DNA of 64,000 nucleotides. Origin: Caulobacteraceae bacterium (GTDB taxonomy: Bacteria > Pseudomonadota > Alphaproteobacteria > Caulobacterales > Caulobacteraceae). The number at the start of each line of letters is the position of its first letter. The first letter of the stretch is position 1. Location of the stretch: assembly GCA_947441065.1 (NCBI GenBank), contig CANESI010000009.1, positions 1 to 64,000 of the forward strand, in the 5' to 3' direction. This document shows, piece by piece, positions 8,135-16,320 of the stretch. Both the position numbers and the translations under genes were made by a program. The notes under the pieces were generated by a model. The model had not been told where the DNA came from. It was given only the letters and a program-made list of their open reading frames with translations, and did not search any database.

Positions 8135-8241
8135 TTAGGTACCTAACATATAACGGTCTTGTTCGGAGCGGTCCGTTATCTGGTTTGCAACAGACGTCTA
8201 GACACACAGAAAAATCCAATCTAGCATTATTGTGTAATAAT
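8135..8241. promoter_or_regulatory. Rhodopsin upstream region with three inverted repeats
   Basis: Three dyad elements precede the rhodopsin gene: the perfect 12-mer TTAGGTACCTAA at 8135-8146, ATAACGG/CCGTTAT arms at 8150-8156 and 8173-8179, and ATTATT-GTGT-AATAAT at 8226-8241. The first looks like an operator of a dimeric regulator; the second could be an operator or a stem-loop; the third lies in an AT-rich stretch that may contain the -10 region. A strong GGGAGG ribosome site follows, before the ATG at 8269. Confidence 0.4.
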
Positions 8242-8268
8242 AAAAATTACCGATCTAGGGAGGCTTAA

Positions 8269-9054
8269 ATGTCGAAGTTTCGTCTTAAGTGGCTTTCATT
8301 GGGAGCGGGTGTGTCACTTCTACCCGCACTTGCTCATGCAGCCACAGAGAATCTGAGATCAGATGACTATGTTGGCATATCATTCTGGTTGATTTCTATG
8401 GCGCTTGTTGCGTCAACGGCTTTCTTTTTTCTTGAAACTCAACGGGTTGCAGGAAAGTGGAAAACATCACTGACCGTATCGGGTCTCGTGACTCTGGTGG
8501 CAGCGGTTCACTATTTCTACATGCGAGATGTGTGGGTTGCGACCGGTGCAACGCCAACAGTCTATCGTTACATTGACTGGCTGATCACCGTTCCACTGCT
8601 CATGGTCGAGTTCTATCTGATCTTGGCTGCGGTCACCAAGGTTCCAGGCGGCGTGTTCTGGCGTCTGATGATCGGTACGTTCGTCATGCTCATTGGCGGA
8701 TATGCCGGTGAAGCGGGATATGCAGGCGCATGGCCCGGCTTTATCGTGGGTATGCTCGGATGGGCCTATATCCTCTATGAAATCTTCGCGGGTCAGGCGA
8801 GCAAGATCAATGCTGCTGAATCTCCGGAGTCGGTGCAGTCCGCCTTTAAGCTCATGCGTTGGATCGTGACCATCGGCTGGGCGATCTATCCGATTGGCTA
8901 CTTCGTGGGCTACCTGATGGGTCAAGATCCCGCCAACAGCTCTGCGGCGCTGAACGTGATCTACAACCTCGCTGACGTCCTGAACAAGATCGCCTTCGGT
9001 GTGATCATCTGGACGGTTGCGACCTCTGAAACGGACCGCTTGTCCGCGAAGTAG
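8269..9054 (+). CDS. Green-type proteorhodopsin, light-driven proton pump
   Basis: This seven-helix retinal protein of 261 residues has an N-terminal signal peptide (cut near AHA-A). The proton-pump residues are all present: proton acceptor D103 with its partner H81 (VAAVHYFYMRD), proton donor E114 (LLMVEFYLIL), and Schiff-base lysine K240 (LADVLNKIAFG). They correspond to D97, H75, E108 and K231 of marine proteorhodopsin. The spectral-tuning position (105 in marine numbering) is Leu111, predicting green absorption. The DTE-type pump motif separates it from sodium (NDQ) and chloride pumps. No carotene oxygenase or carotenoid genes are in the window, so retinal must be made elsewhere or scavenged. 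It follows the tRNA-Ala islet and its 5' end is AT-richer than the backbone, consistent with transfer. It is probably monocistronic. Confidence 0.96.
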   Translation: MSKFRLKWLSLGAGVSLLPALAHAATENLRSDDYVGISFWLISMALVASTAFFFLETQRVAGKWKTSLTVSGLVTLVAAVHYFYMRDVWVATGATPTVYRYIDWLITVPLLMVEFYLILAAVTKVPGGVFWRLMIGTFVMLIGGYAGEAGYAGAWPGFIVGMLGWAYILYEIFAGQASKINAAESPESVQSAFKLMRWIVTIGWAIYPIGYFVGYLMGQDPANSSAALNVIYNLADVLNKIAFGVIIWTVATSETDRLSAK

Positions 9055-9122
9055 GTCTCTGCGAATAGGGGGTCTAAAGGCGCGGTTCTCAGAGCGGCCC
9101 TTAAGGCATCTCCTGTCAAAAG

Positions 9123-9153
9123 TTTGGGCCTCGCCCTTGAGGCGGGGCCCAAA
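9123..9153 (+). terminator. Stem-loop terminator after the rhodopsin gene
   Basis: The hairpin TTTGGGCCTCGCC-CTTGA-GGCGGGGCCCAAA has a 13-bp stem with one G-U pair and is followed by TATTGT. It separates the rhodopsin gene from the TonB receptor. The remainder of 9055-9418 contains no gene; the minus-strand ORF there is a shadow. Confidence 0.7.
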
Positions 9154-9418
9154 TATTGTCTCGAAATTAGATGTGGTGGGCTTTCATCCCTGAGGGCTTT
9201 CCCCGCCAACGCCTTGGCTTTTATGCCCAACTTGGTGGTGTCTTTCGGCCAAGCTCGAACGCCACAAGCGCTGACGGATTGCCGAATAAGGCCCCCGTCT
9301 GATCCAAACAAAACATTTTACTTATGCGCGCCGTTTAGGGCCCTCGATCCGCCAAGTCGGTACCCAATTTTCTGTCCGATAGGCCCGAGCAAACCCGCTT
9401 CTCAAAGGAAAGCTACCG

Positions 9419-11788
9419 ATGTTGCTTCTGTCCTATCGCCCGAACCAAACATCCAATTCGAACGCCCTGAAATTGGCGATTGTGGCGGGTATCTCCTCCT
9501 TCTCGTTGATAGGGACGGCAACCCAAGCCCAAGAGCGGGGGACGGAGACCGGGTCGCTGGTTCCAGAAATCATCGTCACCGCGCAAAAGCGCGAAGAAAA
9601 TCTCAATGCCGTGCCCATGTCGATCACGGCGGTGACGGGCGAACAGCTCAAGCGCGCGGGCGTCAATGAGGTCCGTGATCTGATCAAGGTCTCACCCGGC
9701 TTTAGCTATGCCGATTCCTATGTCGGCTCCCCGATCTATACAATTCGCGGCATTGGCTTTAGCGACATCAGCTTGGGCGGCCGTTCAACGGTCAGCCTCT
9801 ATATCGATCAGGCCCCCATCCCCTTTGCGATTGAGAGCCGCGGGGTCAATCTGGACCTCGAGCGCGTCGAAATTCTCAAGGGTCCGCAAGGTACCCTGTT
9901 CGGGCAAAATGCCACCGGCGGTGCGATCAACTTCATTGCCGCCAAGCCGACCAAGAGTTTTGCGGCTGGTATGGATGCCAGCTACGGCACCTTTAACGCA
10001 TCAGACCTGAGCGGCTTTATCAGCGGCCCCCTGTCCGAGACGCTGGGTGCGCGTTTGGCCGTCCAGACGATCAGGTCTGATCCTTGGCAGCGCAGCTACA
10101 CCAAATCCGCCGAAAATGGCGCCGACAATGTCCAAAATGCCCGCCTGACCTTGGCCTGGGACCCCAGCGCGCGGCTGAAGGTGCAGGTCAATATTAATGG
10201 CTCCAATGACCAGTCGGATGTGCAGGCCGGTCAATTGATTGGCATCAACCCCCAGATTGCGCCTATCGCCCCCTTCGTCCCGGGCCTGCTGACCTACAGA
10301 TTAGCGCCCGCCAATGCGCGGGCGGCCGATTTCAATCCGGCCGATGACTATGCCAAGAACAATCGCTTCCTTCAGGCCGCAGCGAAGATCGACTATCAAC
10401 TGTCAGATCGCATGACCCTGACCTCGCTGACCGCCGTCAGTCAGTTCAAGCAGGATCAGCTCCAAGATATTGACGGCACGACCCTGTCGAACCTGAACCG
10501 GCACACCACGGGCAAGATCGAGTCCCTGTCGCAAGAACTGCGGATCGCGGGCGATCTCAATGAAAAGACCCGCTATACGGTTGGCGTCAGCTATGCCGAC
10601 GATGATGTTCGCGAATCCAGCTTCAACATTTTGGCGCAGAGCACCCAGGCCCTGGCCTTTACCGGCTTTGGCCTGCCGATCTTTGCCGATTTCGTCGATA
10701 CCAATAACCAAGAGTCAAAGACCTCGGCCATCTTCGCCAGCCTCGACTATCAGCTGAACGATGATCTGAAGGTCTATGGCGGCGCGCGCTATACAAAATC
10801 GGACAATCGCTTCAGCGGCTGCACGGCCGATTCCGGCAATGGCAATACGGCCTTCGTCCTTGGGTCCTTGTGGAACTCCTTCCGTCCAGCATTTGGTCTG
10901 CCCTTTAATCCCCCGATCGCTAAGGGCGGCTGTACCACGGTCAATGCCCTCTATGCCCCGGGGCTGGTGGTCGATAGCCTCAATGAGACCAATGTCGCTT
11001 GGCGCGTTGGGACAGAGTGGACGCCGCGCGAGCGGACCCTGCTCTATGCCAATATCAGCAAGGGCTATAAGGCGGGCGGCTTCCCCTCGCTGGGGGCCTC
11101 AACGGCAAGTCAGTATCAGCCAGCGACCCAAGAGTCGGTTCTGGCCTATGAGGCCGGGTTCAAGACCACCACATCGGACCGCAAGCTCCAACTCAACGGG
11201 GCCCTGTTCTATTATGACTATCAGGACAAGCAGATCCTCGGCCGCGTGCTGGACCCCGTCTTTAACTCCCTCTTGCAGATGATCAATGTGCCCAAGTCTA
11301 AGGTCACCGGCGCTGAGCTTCAGGCCACCTGGGTCCCGATCGAAGGGCTGAACCTTACCGCAGGCGCATCCTATACGGACTCTGAGATCCTAGACGGTTT
11401 CACCAATTTTGACCCCAACGCCATCTTGACCAATTTTGGCGGACAGGCCTTCCCCAATACGCCGAAGCTGCAGTTTGTCGCTGACGCCAACTATGGCTGG
11501 GCGATCACTGAAACCCTAAACGGCTTTGTCGGCGGCGGGGTAACCCATCAGGACAAGACCAATAGCCAGTTGGGCCAACTGCCATCGCTCGCTGTGAAGG
11601 CCTATAGTCTTATCGACCTTCGCGCGGGCGTCGAAAGCCAGAGCGGCGCTTGGCGCCTGTCGGCCTGGGGCCGCAATGTGGGGGATGCCTACTATTGGAC
11701 GGCGGCCAACCGCAACCTCGATACCACCGTGAGGTTTACGGGTCGTCCGGCGACCTACGGCCTGTCCTTGAGCTACCGGTTCCAATAG
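9419..11788 (+). CDS. TonB-dependent outer-membrane receptor
   Basis: This 789-residue protein is an outer-membrane active transporter energised by TonB-ExbBD. A signal peptide (LAIVAGISSFSLIGTATQAQ) is followed by a TonB box-like PEIIVTAQKREENL, a plug domain at about 60-165 (VRDLIKVSPGF, RGIGF, ERVEILKGPQGTLFGQNATGG) and a beta-barrel ending in an aromatic residue (LSLSYRFQ), the BAM recognition signal. It has the 'EIIVTAQKRxENL' start of the large iron-siderophore/polyol-type subgroup common in Caulobacterales and sphingomonads. AAAGGAAAGC serves as ribosome site. The ligand is unknown; a role for the neighbouring rhodopsin is not implied. Confidence 0.93.
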   Translation: MLLLSYRPNQTSNSNALKLAIVAGISSFSLIGTATQAQERGTETGSLVPEIIVTAQKREENLNAVPMSITAVTGEQLKRAGVNEVRDLIKVSPGFSYADSYVGSPIYTIRGIGFSDISLGGRSTVSLYIDQAPIPFAIESRGVNLDLERVEILKGPQGTLFGQNATGGAINFIAAKPTKSFAAGMDASYGTFNASDLSGFISGPLSETLGARLAVQTIRSDPWQRSYTKSAENGADNVQNARLTLAWDPSARLKVQVNINGSNDQSDVQAGQLIGINPQIAPIAPFVPGLLTYRLAPANARAADFNPADDYAKNNRFLQAAAKIDYQLSDRMTLTSLTAVSQFKQDQLQDIDGTTLSNLNRHTTGKIESLSQELRIAGDLNEKTRYTVGVSYADDDVRESSFNILAQSTQALAFTGFGLPIFADFVDTNNQESKTSAIFASLDYQLNDDLKVYGGARYTKSDNRFSGCTADSGNGNTAFVLGSLWNSFRPAFGLPFNPPIAKGGCTTVNALYAPGLVVDSLNETNVAWRVGTEWTPRERTLLYANISKGYKAGGFPSLGASTASQYQPATQESVLAYEAGFKTTTSDRKLQLNGALFYYDYQDKQILGRVLDPVFNSLLQMINVPKSKVTGAELQATWVPIEGLNLTAGASYTDSEILDGFTNFDPNAILTNFGGQAFPNTPKLQFVADANYGWAITETLNGFVGGGVTHQDKTNSQLGQLPSLAVKAYSLIDLRAGVESQSGAWRLSAWGRNVGDAYYWTAANRNLDTTVRFTGRPATYGLSLSYRFQ

Positions 11789-11803
11789 CCATCTCAAGAT
11801 CAG

Positions 11804-11840
11804 CCGTTCTGGCGCGAAGGTGTCCGCCGCGTCAGAACGG
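11804..11840. terminator. Bidirectional stem-loop between convergent genes
   Basis: CCGTTCTG-G-CGCG and CGCG-T-CAGAACGG form a 13-bp stem with one G-U pair across an 11-base loop. It lies between the convergent TonB receptor and nitroreductase genes. No T-run follows, so termination is inferred from position and stem strength. Confidence 0.55.
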
Positions 11841-11875
11841 TCTCTAGGTCTTAAGGGCGGCAGTCTAGGCCAGAC

Positions 11876-12553
11876 CTAATCGTCAAAGCCCCGGAACACG
11901 GCTGCCTCTTGCACGCTCTTGCGCTCAGAAATAACGGCATTGGCTGGGAAGCTTTCGTCGGGCCAGCCGATAGCAATGCTCTTCATGATGATCTGATCAT
12001 CGGCAATGCCGGCATGTTCACGCACGACGGGCGATTGCATGATGCCTTGGCTGTTGATCACCGCGCCCAGACCGCGCGACCAAGCGGCATTGACCAGAGC
12101 GGTGGTGACCGCGCCGCAGTCAAAGGGGGTGTCGTCACTGCCCGCGAGCACGCGGTCATAGGTCACGATCACACAGACCGGCGCATCAAACTGGCGAAAG
12201 CCGCGCAGGACCCAATCTTGGCGCGCGTCCTTGTCTTCGCGGGCGATGCCCATGGCCGAAAACAGCTGCTTGGCCACGCCGACCTGACGATCGCGATGAT
12301 GGCCCTCGAAGGCTTGGCCGGTGCGGAACTCGCGCGAATGGGGCACGCCCGCCAGGTTCCGTTCGGTGTTTCCGGCCCGGATACGGTCCAGCGGCTCACC
12401 GGTCAGGACATAGAAGTTCCAAGGCTGGGTGTTCATCGACGATGGCGCGCGCATGGCGAGGGTGAGGATCTCCTCAATCAGCGCCTGCGGGACGGGATCG
12501 GGCTTGTAACCGCGGATGCTGCGGCGACCTAGAACGACGTCATCAAATTGCAT
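11876..12553 (-). CDS. Nitroreductase-family FMN oxidoreductase
   Basis: This 225-residue flavoprotein of the nitroreductase superfamily has the FMN-phosphate binding start (VVLGRRSIRGYKPDPVP), APSSMNTQPWNFYVLTG at about 37-53 and the C-terminal GWPDESFPAN motif. The enzymes reduce nitroaromatics, quinones or enones with NAD(P)H. The middle segment (GVPHSREFRTGQAFEGHHRDRQ) is longer than in NfsB and resembles the BluB-distant, dehalogenase-like subgroup. The physiological substrate is unknown. It is divergently transcribed from the metallo-hydrolase across about 225 bases. Confidence 0.88.
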   Translation of the reverse strand: MQFDDVVLGRRSIRGYKPDPVPQALIEEILTLAMRAPSSMNTQPWNFYVLTGEPLDRIRAGNTERNLAGVPHSREFRTGQAFEGHHRDRQVGVAKQLFSAMGIAREDKDARQDWVLRGFRQFDAPVCVIVTYDRVLAGSDDTPFDCGAVTTALVNAAWSRGLGAVINSQGIMQSPVVREHAGIADDQIIMKSIAIGWPDESFPANAVISERKSVQEAAVFRGFDD

Positions 12554-12778
12554 GTCAGGCCTCAGGGCGGGTTGGATCGAAGGGCTCAGGCCTTGGACCT
12601 GATTGAGTATTGGCTATAACCAGATTGATAGCCTGCGTCGACCCGAGATCATGGGTACCTATGCTGTGAGCACTATGCCGGTGACGGGTTCAGTCCTCTT
12701 CGATTCTATCGACAAATCTTACCTATGGTGTCTAATGCCGAGTGCGCCGTCTTGGGTGGGTGGTTCGTGGAGAGGGCT

Positions 12779-13726
12779 ATGCCGATGATGCCGAGCTTTA
12801 CCCGTCGTGGAACCTTAGCCGGTGGGCTGGGCTGGATCGCCTCTGGCTCAAGCTTGGCGAGCGCGATGACGCCAGCCCCAGCAAAATCGCGTCTGATCTT
12901 GCTGGGCACAGCTGGGGGTCCAACGCCAAAGCCGAACCGGTCGGCACCGGCACAGGTTATTATGGTTGGCGACCGGGCCTATGTGATCGACTGCGGCGAT
13001 GGTGTCGCGCGGCAGTTGGTGATGGCGGGCATTTCTCTTTCATCATTGAGCCATCTGTTCCTGACCCATCACCATTCGGACCATAATGCCGACTATGGCA
13101 ATCTGCTGTTGCTCAGTTGGGCCGCGAACCTGTCCAAGCCGGTTCACGCCTATGGCCCGCCGCCCTTGGCGCGGATGACGCAGCTCTTTTTAGACCTGAA
13201 TGAGGTCGATATCCGCATACGGATGGCCGATGAGGGCCGCCCCTCCTTGGCTGATATGATCGTGCCCCACGAGATCTCGACGGGCGGACTGGTCATGCGA
13301 GATCAGTGGGTCAAGGTGACTGCGGCCCTTGTCGACCATCCCCCGATCAGCCCAGCCTTCGCCTATCGCTTTGACTGTCCCGATCGCTCTATCGTCATAT
13401 CGGGCGATACGCGCGCCAGTGATCGCCTGATCGCGCTTGCCCGCGGTGCCGACGTCCTGGTCCATGAGGCCCTCTATCTCCCAGCCCTAGAGCAGCTGAT
13501 CGCGACAGAGCCCAATGCCAAGACCTTGCGAGAACATCTCTTAGCGAGCCACACCCCCGTGGCAGAGGTGGGGCGGGTGGCTACGGAGGCTGGGGTCAAG
13601 ACCCTCGTCCTGTCTCATCTGGTGCCGGGCGGTTACCCCTTCATCAAGGACGAGGTCTGGATGGAGGCCGTAAGGCCTCATTTTTCGGGCACAATCATTA
13701 TCGGCCGAGATCTGATGGAGATTTGA
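12779..13726 (+). CDS. Tat-exported metallo-beta-lactamase-fold hydrolase
   Basis: This zinc hydrolase of the MBL fold has the binding motif THHHSDHNADYG (H-x-H-x-D-H) at about 100-111, a second-site Asp (SGDTRASD) and LVHEALY, a pattern close to the RNase Z/arylsulfatase AtsA group. The N-terminus FTRRGTLAGGLGWIASGSSLASA has a twin-arginine signal, so it is likely exported folded. The ATG at 12779 is chosen instead of the track's upstream start because GGAGAGG stands five bases before it and the signal peptide then begins properly. The phosphodiesterase or sulfatase substrate is not known. Confidence 0.82.
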   Translation: MPMMPSFTRRGTLAGGLGWIASGSSLASAMTPAPAKSRLILLGTAGGPTPKPNRSAPAQVIMVGDRAYVIDCGDGVARQLVMAGISLSSLSHLFLTHHHSDHNADYGNLLLLSWAANLSKPVHAYGPPPLARMTQLFLDLNEVDIRIRMADEGRPSLADMIVPHEISTGGLVMRDQWVKVTAALVDHPPISPAFAYRFDCPDRSIVISGDTRASDRLIALARGADVLVHEALYLPALEQLIATEPNAKTLREHLLASHTPVAEVGRVATEAGVKTLVLSHLVPGGYPFIKDEVWMEAVRPHFSGTIIIGRDLMEI

Positions 13727-14053
13727 CGCGGGGCCTTTCGCCAGACTATCTGACATCGTTGTCATGCCAATCGAATGATTTCTAGCATTATCGCGAAATC
13801 CTGATGATTTTCTTGTGTAGTTTAAACAATATATGGCATTTTGAATTTATGAAATTGAATGTAAAAATCCCTAGAATTTAATTTTTCTATCAAATCTACA
13901 AAAAGATCCAATAGCCGGGTTGATATATCGGCTTTAGATGGATATAATCATCAATCTCCGGTGCCTATTATATTATGTATTTGCCGTGTTTGGTAAAATA
14001 GACCACTTAAGACGCTCTTAGATTGCGTTGACACGACCCGTTTGGGGCATAGT
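13727..14053. other. AT-rich intergenic region with a candidate promoter
   Basis: About 320 bases without a gene, strikingly AT-rich between 13770 and 14000 compared with the backbone. At its right end TTGACA (14028-14033) and TAGTAT (14050-14055) are spaced by 16 bases, a sigma-70-like promoter for the following cluster. The spacing would place transcription start at the ATG of the aldo/keto reductase. No repeats or structured RNA were recognised. Confidence 0.45.
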
Positions 14054-14062
14054 ATGCCGCCA

Positions 14063-14971
14063 ATGACATACCTTCCTGAACCCAACAAAAATCGTGACCT
14101 CTATGCCGGGGGGCCTTCCGTCTCCTCCATCGCTTGGGGGATGTGGCGTTTCTGCGGCGCGGATGTGAACGCCGCCCAAGCCAGAGTGCAGGCCGCGCTC
14201 GATGCGGGGGTGACCCTGTTCGATACGGCCGACATCTATGGCCCAGACAATGGCGAGCCCTTCGGCGCGGCAGAGGCCCTCTTGGGCGCAGTGCTGAAGC
14301 AGGCTCCGGCCTTGGCCAAGCAGATGGTGATCGCCACCAAGGGCGGGATTGAGATGGGCGTGCCCTACAATTCCAGTCAGACCTATCTAACCTCGGCCAT
14401 TGATGCCTCCTTGAGCCGCATGGGTGTCGAGCATGTCGCCCTCTGGCAGATCCACCGCCCGGACATTTTGACCCATCCGGCTGAAATTGCTCGGGCGCTG
14501 GAAGCGGCCCATGAGGCGGGAAAGATCGGCTCGGTTGGGGTGTCCAACTACACGACCTCTCAGGTCGAGGCCTTTGCCGCCCATCTGCGTCTGCCGGTGG
14601 TCTCAACCCAGCCGGAATTTTCTCCCCTGACGGTCGGGGCCCTTTCCGACGGGGTTATGGATCAGGCGATTGCGCGCAACATGACGGTCTTGGCCTGGTC
14701 TCCGCTCGGCGGCGGACGGCTGGCTCAGCCTGGTTCCGACCGTGAGCGTGCCGTGGCAGCAGCCCTTGGCGCGGTGGCTCAAACCTACGGTGTTTCGCTG
14801 GCGGCCGCGGCCTATAGCTGGATCATGGCCCACCCGGTCCGTCCCATTCCCATCGTCGGCACCCAGACCCCAGCACGGATCGCCGAGATCCCAGACGCCT
14901 ACAAGCCCCGCTGGACCCGTCAGGCTTGGTATGAGGTGCTGGTCGCCGCCCTTGGAGCGCCACTGCCATGA
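14063..14971 (+). CDS. Aldo/keto reductase
   Basis: This (beta/alpha)8 NADPH-dependent oxidoreductase shows the AKR catalytic pattern: D in LFDTADIYGPDNGEPF with Tyr as general acid, Lys in MVIATKGG, His in LWQIHRPD, and the cofactor-binding C-terminus PIPIVGTQTPARI. It reduces aldehydes or ketones or oxidises sugar alcohols; the substrate is unknown. Starts at 14042 (TTG), 14054 (ATG) and 14063 (ATG) are in frame; none has a good ribosome site. 14063 is chosen because the promoter-like TTGACA/TAGTAT would start the transcript there, giving a leaderless message. It overlaps the next gene by four bases, so the two form an operon. Confidence 0.87.
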   Translation: MTYLPEPNKNRDLYAGGPSVSSIAWGMWRFCGADVNAAQARVQAALDAGVTLFDTADIYGPDNGEPFGAAEALLGAVLKQAPALAKQMVIATKGGIEMGVPYNSSQTYLTSAIDASLSRMGVEHVALWQIHRPDILTHPAEIARALEAAHEAGKIGSVGVSNYTTSQVEAFAAHLRLPVVSTQPEFSPLTVGALSDGVMDQAIARNMTVLAWSPLGGGRLAQPGSDRERAVAAALGAVAQTYGVSLAAAAYSWIMAHPVRPIPIVGTQTPARIAEIPDAYKPRWTRQAWYEVLVAALGAPLP

Positions 14972-16032
14972 CGTCGGCACCGTGCGAGATCAGTTGGTTT
15001 TCGGCCCTTTGCGACGATGACTATGAGTTTTTGGGCGTTCCCGATGAGCGGCTCCAGTCAAGCTGGGAGCACTGCCGCGATATCGTCCTGCAGGCCGAGG
15101 CAGGCGGGTTTGATAATATCCTCCTGCCCTCGGGCTATGAACTGGGCATAGACACCACCGCCTTTGCCGCCGCCATCGCGACCCAGGTTCGGCGCATGCG
15201 TCTTTTGATGGCCGTGCGGATTGGCGAGATGTGGCCGCCTCAGTTGGCCCGCCAGATCGCCACCATCGACCGCATTTTGGGTGGACGGCTCACCGTCAAC
15301 ATCATTTCCTCGGACATGCCCGGTGAAAAGCTGGCCTCGGCGCCGCGCTATGCCCGCACCGTTGAGGCCATGTCGATCCTCAAGACCATGCTCAATGGCG
15401 AGGCGCTGGACCATCAGGGCGAGTTCTGGAACCTCAAGATCGAACCGCCCCGTGTCCGGACCCATTCGGGCAAGGCGCCCCTGCTCTATTTCGGCGGCCT
15501 GTCGGAAGATGCCCGCGACGCCGCCGCCAAGGGGGCTGATGTCTTTCTGATGTGGCCCGATCGCAAGGAAGCGGTCGCGGACATTATCGCCGACATGACC
15601 ACCCGAGCGGCGCGCTATGGCCGGACCCTGCGCTTTGGTTACCGCGCCCATGTGGTGGTGCGCGATACCGAGTCGGAAGCGCGCACCGCCGCCGACCGCC
15701 TACTGAGCAAGCTCGATAATCAGGTGGGGGCCGCGATCAAGGCCAAGGCTCTGGATTCCAAGTCGGCCGGCGTTCAGGCTCAGGTCGCCCTTCGCGAGAC
15801 GGCAGGCGATGATGGCTATGCCGAAGCCAATCTCTGGACCGGCATCGGGCGGGCAAGATCCGGTTGCGGCGCGGCGATTGTCGGTGATCCTGATCAGGTG
15901 CTGGCCAAGCTCAATGACTACCGAGCCATGGGTATCGAGGCCTTTATCCTGTCTGGCTATCCGCATGCTGCAGAGGCCGACCTCTTTGCCCGCCACGTCC
16001 TGCCTCACATCGACCACGGCCCGCTGATCTAG
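14968..16032 (+). CDS. Luciferase-like flavin-dependent monooxygenase (SsuD-type)
   Basis: This 354-residue LLM-class oxygenase uses reduced FMN from a separate reductase to oxidise its substrate with O2. The SsuD-like features are LLPSGYELGIDTTAFAAAIA near 50, RLTVNIISSDMPGE near 108, and ARYGRTLRFGYRAHVVVRDTESEA (an SsuD-family segment) in the second half. Alkanesulfonate, sulfone or related substrates are typical for the subgroup, but no sulfonate ABC transporter is present here; a TonB receptor and MFS transporters are. It overlaps the aldo/keto reductase stop (ATGA) and is followed by a 290-base gap. Confidence 0.85.
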   Translation: MTSAPCEISWFSALCDDDYEFLGVPDERLQSSWEHCRDIVLQAEAGGFDNILLPSGYELGIDTTAFAAAIATQVRRMRLLMAVRIGEMWPPQLARQIATIDRILGGRLTVNIISSDMPGEKLASAPRYARTVEAMSILKTMLNGEALDHQGEFWNLKIEPPRVRTHSGKAPLLYFGGLSEDARDAAAKGADVFLMWPDRKEAVADIIADMTTRAARYGRTLRFGYRAHVVVRDTESEARTAADRLLSKLDNQVGAAIKAKALDSKSAGVQAQVALRETAGDDGYAEANLWTGIGRARSGCGAAIVGDPDQVLAKLNDYRAMGIEAFILSGYPHAAEADLFARHVLPHIDHGPLI

Positions 16033-16320
16033 TTCGGACGAGCCCAGGCGATAGAAACCGCGCACGGTGGGGGTCTCACAAGACCTAAACGCCCTGCAAA
16101 ACTGTTGCACACCGATCATAGGCGCGACCGAACTTGGCGTTCAGAGGGCACCCTCCGGCGCGCATCCTTCCCCAAGTTTTGATCGATAAGCCGCAAAAAA
16201 TCAGGGCGTTAAGTTAGAATTTCTGGCGGTCTTCAAGGGCGAACCGGGGGTTGCGTTCTTGCCCTTCTTGTGAAAACAAGCCTAAGTTCGGTTTGTCATA
16301 TAATCTTCAAGGGGCGGAAT
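16033..16320. other. Intergenic region, no gene seen
   Basis: About 290 bases without an ORF that has coding character. It separates the AKR/LLM pair from the dehydrogenase and so probably holds the promoter of the second transcription unit. No clear hairpin or operator was recognised. Confidence 0.4.

Noticed and set aside
7910-8146. 78-residue ORF in the tRNA-Ala islet edge
   Set aside because: Ser/Arg-rich frame with no recognisable similarity and no ribosome site.
8961-9311. 116-residue minus-strand ORF after the rhodopsin gene
   Set aside because: It runs through the terminator hairpin and the end of the rhodopsin gene; no motif.
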